Shown here piece after piece: positions 57,818 to 64,000 of a stretch of DNA of 64,000 nucleotides. Numbering within the stretch: position 1 is the first letter of the stretch; each line of letters starts with the position of its first letter. Origin of the DNA: Euwallacea fornicatus. Lineage: Eukaryota; Arthropoda; Insecta; Coleoptera; Curculionidae. The stretch lies in assembly GCF_040115645.1 (NCBI RefSeq), contig NC_089564.1, positions 2,046,001 through 2,110,000 on the forward strand. The letters are read 5' to 3'. The notes under the pieces are model-generated. The model was not told the origin of the DNA and searched no databases. It saw only the letters and a list, made by a program, of their open reading frames with translations. The position numbers and the translations under genes were made by a program.

Positions 57818-58816
57818 TTTGAAGGGTGTTCATTTTAAACTGACCCCCCCCCCCCCCCACCCTCCCCTGAAATATCTCTCAGAATGGGAGACAAATTTAA
57901 AATAATAATAAAAAAACATCTATGTAGGTATCTAGGAGGAAGTTTAATTTGACATTAGAAAGAATCTTATCAATCACTCCCTCACCCCCAGCAACCCTCG
58001 CATCGATATTTGAAATAGCTCCCCCCACCGAGTGGCACGTCATTGCGAGCGGAATTCAGTTTGCTATGTAACTGTGCCCAGAAAACTGAAATCGGTTTGT
58101 GCAGTAGGGAGTTATAAGGAAAAACGTGTGCTAGAGCAAATAGCTTATTGACATTAAATAATTCATTGTGTTAACTGCTCAATATGTTAACCGTTATTAG
58201 CGAAGCAATCGTAGAGTCTCTTTCGAGAATGGTTCAATGGACGATTTATCGAAAAATGGATTGCGAGGAGAGATGCATTAGTATGGCCGGCACGATCTTT
58301 AGATCTCAGTCCACTAGACTTTTTCCAATGGCGTTATTTAAAACGTAAAGTGTTTAGAACTCCACTTGAAAGTATTCAAAAATTGAAGATTGAATTTTCT
58401 TGGAGTTTAGAAGTATTACTGGAAAACTTTGGAAAATGTTCGCCAAGAATTTTAAAACATCCTTTATTATTGCCTCATTAATAACGGCTCACTCTCTGAT
58501 ATCAATAAATCACTTGAACAAGTACACATTTTTCCTTCTAACCCCCGGATTCATTAATTGACTTCAGTTTTCTTGGTACAGTTACATCACACAGCAAATT
58601 GAATCCCGCTTGCAATTATGTGCCATTCGATGGAGGGTGCCATTTCAAATATCAAAGTGAGGGTTGCTGGGGGTGAGGGGATAACTAATACAATTATCTT
58701 TAATGTCAAATTAAACTTCCCCCTAGGTATCTAAATAGACGTTCTTCTATCATTTTCAATATTTCTCCCAATCAAGAGATATTTTGGGTGGTTCGTTTTG
58801 TAATTAACGCCCTGTA
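57818..58816 (+). mobile_element. DD41D-type element with ~270-bp TIRs
   Basis: The left arm (57818-58090) and right arm (58545-58816) are inverted copies sharing AAGTTTAATTTGACATTA, CCCTCACCCCCAGCAACCCT, GATATTTGAAAT and AGAAAACTGAA. The right tip is CGCCCTGTA. The left tip is changed to GAAGGGTGTT, so the target duplication is uncertain. A transposase remnant fills the middle. A run of 15 C lies at 57844-57858. Confidence 0.78.
58233..58481 (+). pseudogene. DD41D-type transposase, C-terminal remnant
   Basis: 83 codons: FNGRFIEKWIARRDALVWPA, then RSLDLSPLDFFQWRYLKRKV with the third catalytic Asp, then FRTPLESIQKLKIEF and a diverged tail ending at TAA 58479-58481. The block before WPARS has a few extra residues compared with relatives. 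The second catalytic Asp and everything upstream are lost or unreadable. Confidence 0.75.
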
Positions 58817-58989
58817 TGTAGAAAAAAACATTTTCGCTAACAAATTTTGAGGAGCTGCATTTCCGCAAAGACTCGTATTGGGAAGACAATGTGTAAGTGT
58901 AGGATCTGAGATCCAGATCGAGATGCAATCTGAATATCGCAAATCTGTATCATATAGATTATAAGTTAAGGGGTAGAAAGTATTCGGAG

Positions 58990-59560
58990 GACATTCGCGG
59001 TAATGACGCATCCATGGTCGTTGTTGACCGTTGCCTTGGGTTCTGGCCAGATGTGAGCGTAACGGTCCGCCAGGGAGGGCGGCTTACAGGCCCCTTTTCG
59101 AGCTTTAGACGGAGTACGCCCATAGTTTACAGCCATGGATGGGTCTACTTAAGGGTTGGACGAATGAGAAGCTCCCTCTTTTAGGGAATAACATGGAATT
59201 CCCGTAAAGAGGTACGCAAAGGGCCCAATTATGATTACAGAGCAAAGAGCGGTGATACCGTTTGACTCTGATAATTAACGACCCACAACAATAGCGACCC
59301 AAAAAGCGCGATTGAGAATTATCGAAAGTCTCTCGATTTTCTCTGAATTTACGGGGTTTTTTAGTGGGTAAAACCCCACACAGGCTGGATGCACGGGCAC
59401 CAGTATCGTCTTCCGGCAAGATTTTTTATCCCCGGGGTCCCCCCCCCCCAAAAAAAAGCCCCCTCTTTTTCTATTCGTTACTGATCGATTTCTGGTTCTT
59501 CGGCCCGTCACTCGAGACCAAGAAGTCGCGTCCGCGTTTATTTCTTCTCGTAAACTCTAG
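58990..59560 (+). other. GC-rich stretch, possible R1-clade tail
   Basis: TTTAGTGGGTA and CCCACACAGGC near 59351-59388 recall the 3' UTR landmarks of the R1-clade inserts at 2697-3077 and 40968-41765. A C11 run and A run follow at 59439-59457. The match is short, and no target duplication was found. Frames on both strands here (59105-59612) are unassigned. Confidence 0.3.
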
Positions 59561-59778
59561 TCTTCCTGATTATCCAATATACGTGTCGCTAAGTCAACGT
59601 GATTATCACTGAAGAACCCCAACGTTCGCCTAGACAACAACGGAAAAACCTACATAAGCTTAAGAACAACTTTTTGACACACACTTTCCATTTCCGGGAC
59701 GTTGTCCTCATTTTTTCGAAACGCCCCCGTATATGCGATGCATCATGCAATTCTCAATATCTCTCTGTCCAAGTTATA

Positions 59779-61034
59779 CAGGGTGTCTCTAAAAGGTCTG
59801 TACAAAATTCTACCACAGATTTCTGAGGTCAAAACATGACGATTTCACTCAATTTGCCTTAGTCCAAAAGTGGACGGTTTTCGAAATACAGGGCGTGAAA
59901 GTGAAAACAAAAAAAAGCAAAAAAATTAATTTCTTGGTTGGTAATGCTGCTATCTACACAAAATGTCGTATCGGGTGGTTTTTGGGGATAAGAAATCAGA
60001 ATCCGTTTACATTTTCGATGCACAATGTAGAGGGCGTTGTCAGCGCTCGATGAACCCTCTTTAAAAGGGCATAACTTTTTCATCACCCGGTATAAAATTT
60101 ATTTATGACTAAACTTGTGGTTTCCTACATTTTTTAAGGAAAAAAGGTCTCTTGTTAAAAATCTCTACGAGGCTTCCTTCTTGAGATATTTGAAGCTTAA
60201 AGTTCGCTGCGTGTCTTGAACAATAATTTTAATGTACTACAAAGTGGTACATTGTCAACATGAATTTAAGATTAATGTGTGGGCAGGAATAATTGACAAT
60301 TTTATTATTGGTCCTGTCATTTTGCCGCCCCGATTAAGTGGTGAAAGTTATTTGGAACATATTCAAAATACAACGCCAGAATTATTGGAAGATCTTCCTT
60401 TACAACTGCGGCAAGATATGTGGTTTATGCACGACGGTGCTCCGTCACATTTTACTATAAATGTGCGCAACTATTTAAATCAACAGTACCCACGAAGATG
60501 GATAGGTAGAGGAAATGATGCTCCAGTACCATGGCCACCGCGCTCGCCGGATTTAACTCCGATGGATTATTTTTTATGGGGGACTCTAAAGTTCATGGTA
60601 TACTTCACGGCCATAAATAGTGAAGAGGAGCTATGGGGACGAATTCAAAATGCAGTAAATATTTTAAAGAACGACGAAGAATTGATGAATAGAGTACATT
60701 TTAATTTCTTGCGTCGGATTAATCTTTGTGTGCAAGTCAATGGTGGTCATTTCGAACATCTACTAAAAGTATAATTTTTTCGTGTTTATGTTTGGTATCT
60801 ATGTTTTCAAGTAATTTGTAATCTGTTTTTAAGTTTTGATTTTTTTCGATCCAACTGTAAGAATAGATATTTAGTACATTAAAATTATTGTTCAAGACAC
60901 GCAGCGAACTTTAAGCTTCAAATATCTCAAGAAGGAAGCCTCGTAGAAATTTTTAACAAGAGACCTTTTTTTGTCATGTTTTGACCTCAGAAATCTGTGG
61001 TAGAATTTTGTACAGACCTTTTAGAGACACCCTG
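59779..61034 (+). mobile_element. DD41D-type element with internal deletion
   Basis: The tips are CAGGGTGTCTCTAAAAGG and its complement, with TA at 59777-59778 and 61035-61036. The right arm (60887-61034) matches the left in two blocks, 59779-59845 and 60146-60230. The 300 bp between these left blocks has no partner on the right. The ORF starts immediately after the inner left block, where the first half of the transposase is missing. Confidence 0.88.
60232..60774 (+). CDS. Catalytic-half transposase ORF (DD41D group), N-terminally truncated
   Basis: 180 codons without a break. EFKINVWAGIIDNFIIGPVI is followed by MWFMHDGAPSHFTINVRNYL (second catalytic Asp), RWIGRGNDAPVPWPPRSPDL and TPMDYFLWGTLKFMV (third Asp), and ends RRINLCVQVNGGHFEHLLKV. 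The two aspartates are 43 residues apart because of a two-residue insertion. The HTH domains and the first catalytic Asp (FTDEA-like block) are missing, so it cannot catalyse transposition by itself. The start given is the first ATG. The intact frame means either recent deletion or some constraint. It complements the HTH-only ORF at 35866-36252 in domain content, though from a different copy family. Confidence 0.85.
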   Translation: MYYKVVHCQHEFKINVWAGIIDNFIIGPVILPPRLSGESYLEHIQNTTPELLEDLPLQLRQDMWFMHDGAPSHFTINVRNYLNQQYPRRWIGRGNDAPVPWPPRSPDLTPMDYFLWGTLKFMVYFTAINSEEELWGRIQNAVNILKNDEELMNRVHFNFLRRINLCVQVNGGHFEHLLKV

Positions 61035-61036
61035 TA

Positions 61037-61995
61037 GAATTTATCTGCTACAATTGTTAAACTTTTGATTTCACACACATTCCTCGTGAAACAATCTCCT
61101 CGCTACTTACCGAACGAAATCCATTCAACATATGCTACATACATCAAGTTTGTCTACGTTCCTTATAGCCACACGGAAACGTCATTAATCTTTTTAACCC
61201 ACAACACCTTCGATCAATTAACCATAATTCCTCTCAAAAGACTGAAGTTATTGAGTCCTTGCAATACGGTCACAATAAAGCAACGCCCCTAGCAAAGTTA
61301 GCAATTAATAAGTCACAATTTCGGCCATTATCAAACACTTCAATAGGAGTTTCGATTAGAAATAGCCTGGATGCATACAATGCCGTTATTTTGCCTAACC
61401 AGACTAGAGGGAGTTAAACTATGTCAATAAGTTTCGAGGGTACTTTGCGGCCATCAATAACCACTGTGGTCAGGGAAGTTATTTGCTATAGGCAACGAAC
61501 GTTCCTAACTTTATAGAAACAGTCTATATTAGAACTGATATTAATTTATAGTTTGAATAGAGTAATAGGATTCTAAGTCCCAAAATTGCAGGTAGGAAAA
61601 TGTTAAGAGTTAAGGCATGTATCCGAAAAGAAAGGCAAACTCTCGAATTGGATTTTAAAGTTGCTATTTATATGAGCAGTTAGGAAATGCATCATTTTAT
61701 ATGACTATTGGGATTTTGTGAGACAGGCAAACTGAGGTAAGATACGAATTGCATTACAAAAACCATAAAAGAAACCCGAAGAATAAAGCTCCAATTTGGA
61801 CGCATTCAAGCTGCGCCCTATCTATATAGCAACAATTGTTATTGCGTGGGCAATTTATTAACCGAGTTGTGAAATAAAGATAGCTATTTTCATTATGTGG
61901 CCTGGGTGTGTTACGAAAACTGTCGCTTGATTTGTCGAAATTAGAAAATAGTTGGGTTTGGAAGAGGAATTTCTCGAGGGTTGAATAAGCAGTAA
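61037..61995. other. No gene recognised
   Basis: AT-rich; a short frame at 61065-61292 is without motif. Confidence 0.4.
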
Positions 61996-61997
61996 TA

Positions 61998-63192
61998 CAG
62001 AGTGTTCCGTGATAGTTTGCCGCAAATTTAAGGGGTGATTCTATGAGTGATTTTGAGAAAAAAAAATTATATGAACATAGGTTTATTTTCGATTTCTCTC
62101 TGAAATACGGGGTGTTAAAATTTGGATTTTTTTTTTTTTAATAAGTCCGGACCTGCATTAAATATTTTCATCAAACTTGGTGGGCGTAAGTTAGGTGTGA
62201 AAGTACATCTTTTAAGAGAAAAACGAATTTTTAAACGCAAGCAGGGGCGCTCCCAAGGCCATGACCCTGATTATTTTTCGTGAGAAATGTGTTACGCGAA
62301 TAACGGAAGGAATTTTGGACATGCAAACGAAATGGAAGGACAATCCTGACAACTGGGCAATAGTAACCCCACTGTGTCTGACAAGACAAACAAGACTGTC
62401 AAATCTACAATTCCCCATTACAACCCTGTTAGAGCATTACAGCCTGTAAGTGTAAATAGTGCAACTGATTCAAAAGATTTTTGTTCTTTCTTCTTTTTTC
62501 TCTTGGATTATATAAAACAATAAGTTTAGCAATTTATATCATGGGTAGAAAAACCAATAACGGTCGATAGCCCTTTTCCTTTTGGAAATAAAGATTATAT
62601 ATATATATATGTTACGCCTCTGCTTTTTCAAAAAATAAAAATCCTTTTCTTAACGGAGGACATTTTCAGCGACTTATTTAATTTTTGTTTGTCTAAACAG
62701 TCGTTATAAATTACTACAAATCAAGTATTATTATAACAAATTTGGTCGTTATTATAACGTGCAACGTTAACTAATCCGTTTGTTGTTTGAAAACGCTGGA
62801 TGTTACGAAAAAAATTTAAGAGGCCATTTTTTTCAACAAAAAGAACTAGAATTAAGAAAACGATTTTTATTTTTTGAAAAAGCAGCGACGTAACACATTT
62901 TTCACGAAAAATCGTCAGGGTCATGGCATTGGGGGCGCCACTGTTTGCATTTAAATATTCGTTTTTCTCTTAAAAGATGTGTTTCTACCCCTAACACCCA
63001 CCAAGTTTGATAAAAATATTTAATGCAGGTCCGGCGTTATTAAAAAAAAAAAACAGAAAATTATAGCAAATTTTAACACCCTGTATTTCAGACAGAAAGC
63101 GAAAACGGACCTAGGTTCGAATAAACTTTTTTCTCGAAGTTACTCATATAATCACCCCTTAAATTTATGACGTAAAATTCTGAAACACCCTG
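61998..63192. mobile_element. Long-TIR non-autonomous element
   Basis: Inverted arms of about 300 bp (61998-62300 and 62885-63192) share TTTAAGGGGTGAT, GGACCTGCATTAAATATTTT, CTTTTAAGAGAAAAACGAAT, GCGC-CC and GTGAGAAATGTGTTACG-like blocks. TA at 61996-61997 and 63193-63194. In the middle, 62606-62650 and 62848-62898 form a second inverted pair (CTTTTTCAAAAAATAAAAAT), and a (TA)n run lies at 62594-62609. No coding content. Confidence 0.85.
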
Positions 63193-63464
63193 TATACGGT
63201 CTCCCAACAAAAATTTGCACCTCGTGAAACCTCCGAATCAGCGCAAATGCGAGCGAAATGCTAAAATATGTCAAATTTAACTTGAGGGGGGCCAAATTTT
63301 ATCTTTGTTCCGAAGTAATTTCTCGCCCCCTCAAAAACTTTAAACGGCAAGAGGGGCCGAGTGACACATCATTTTGAAGCCGCTTCCATCCTCTATGCAA
63401 ACATGTTTCTTTTTTCCATTGATTTTTCCAGAACACCGCTTAGACGATAGAAAAAGAAATGTGA

Positions 63465-64000
63465 TTACGGAAACACAACTAAGTTCGACAAATGTATTTC
63501 TCGAAATGTCCATGTTCCACTCAACAACACGAGCAATTTTGAAAAGCTTCTGTAACGTTTCGCAACGTTTCTGGCTTGATCAAACGGCACTCGGCGACGA
63601 TTCGCAAAACGTTGCTGACGTTCTCGTGGCATTTGTCGAGATACAGGTGGTGTAATATAAAACTTAGACTTTAAGTGGCCCCAGAAAAAGAAATCTAGGA
63701 GAGTTAAATTGGGGGATCTAGCCAGCCATTCGATGGGACCTCTCCGGCTTATCCATTGTCCGGGGAAAACAGCATCTAAAAAACTGTCAAGTTGTACATG
63801 ATAAAGGGGAGGCGCTCCGCCGTGTTGACAGAAACACTGGTTTTCGTGGAGCTTTACATCTTTTTCCCGAGTTTGGGTGATTAAAGGCTCAATAAGGTCT
63901 CCTAACAACTGAAAATAACTTTCTTCGGTCGAAGTGCCTTCAACAACAAATGGCCACGTAATGTGGTCGCCCAGAATGCCCGCCCGCACGTTTAACTTTT
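63465..64000 (-). pseudogene. DD41D-type transposase, cut by the window end
   Basis: The frame enters from beyond 64000 and reads VRAGILGDHITWPFVVEGTS, then CFCQHGGAPPLYHVQLDSFL, where Gly stands at the second catalytic Asp, and QWISRRGPIEWLARSPNLTL followed by LDFFFWGHLKSKFYITPPV with the third Asp. There are 41 residues between the two positions. The C-terminal part is frameshifted (a run of RQMPRERQQRFANRRRV). The lost Asp makes the product inactive. A possible left end of the element, TACGGTCTCCCAAC, is at 63193, directly abutting the previous element. Confidence 0.82.

Larger units (their letters stand above)
56434..59731. mobile_element. Composite bounded by related mariner-type tips, containing another element
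   Basis: The left end TACAGGGCGTTTCCGAAAAT and right end, read inverted, TACGGGGGCGTTTCGAAAAA, stay alignable for about 85 bp. TA at 56432-56433 and 59732-59733. The element at 57818-58816 is inside. No transposase of the outer element is recognisable. Similarity of the ends is moderate, so the two tips could belong to different copies. Confidence 0.5.

Noticed and set aside
1..64000. CRISPR arrays, operons, ribosome binding sites
   Set aside because: No regular short repeats with spacers and no prokaryotic gene layout. The window is eukaryotic repeat-rich DNA.

Overview
The window looks like a gene-poor, AT-rich stretch of an arthropod genome, most likely an insect. The reasons are the many Tc1/mariner elements inserted at TA, the R1-clade and I-clade LINE tails, and a Penelope-like remnant. 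A beetle would fit, but the order cannot be fixed from this sequence. I see no host exon that I would defend, and no rRNA, tRNA or CRISPR array. Almost every long reading frame with a recognisable product belongs to a transposable element.

Layout. 1-9.4 kb: an element with a smaller TA-flanked element inside it (478-1962 and 847-1480), then an old mariner-like element (about 2600-5972) split by an R1-clade LINE tail (2697-3077) and by a Tc1-like element (3197-5158), then a broken DD41D-type transposase (7176-8096). 9.4-19.8 kb: a large fold-back element (9423-10689), a transposase scrap (11290-11480) and two long-TIR deletion derivatives (12781-13379, 16180-17042). 19.8-21.3 kb: a complete Tc1-like element with IR/DR ends whose transposase is broken by one in-frame stop. 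21.3-27.4 kb: mostly unassignable, with one unknown ORF at 24574-25108. 27.4-30.9 kb: a composite in which a DD41D element was split by a 5'-truncated I-clade LINE and a 391-bp MITE.

31.5-36.8 kb: a roughly 480-bp inverted duplication of unknown nature, a Penelope-like reverse transcriptase remnant, and a 1489-bp element with roughly 490-bp TIRs whose only ORF is the DNA-binding half of a transposase. 40.8-42.7 kb: a DD41D element with an R1-clade LINE fragment inserted between 13-bp target duplications. 43.5-44.8 kb: the best-preserved element, a 1286-bp mariner with an uninterrupted 340-residue DD34D transposase. 45.1-48.1 kb: a second copy of the old element from 2600-5972, split by two TA insertions lying 8 bp apart. 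49.3-50.0 kb: a nearly perfect fold-back. 52.5-64 kb: a GC-rich LTR-like stretch, a second mariner (broken, 54605-55777), a nested pair (56434-59731 with 57818-58816), an element with an intact catalytic-half ORF (59779-61034), another long-TIR element (61998-63192) and a transposase cut by the window end.

No pathway or operon logic links these genes. Their relations are insertional: target duplications and inverted ends give a relative order of events. The most interesting items are the intact mariner, the two elements that separately keep the DNA-binding half and the catalytic half of DD41D-type transposases, the inverted duplication with a nearly identical 47-bp core, and the fold-backs that could give long hairpin RNAs. 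Boundaries were read by eye and may be off by a few bases. Family names rest on motifs, not on database searches.
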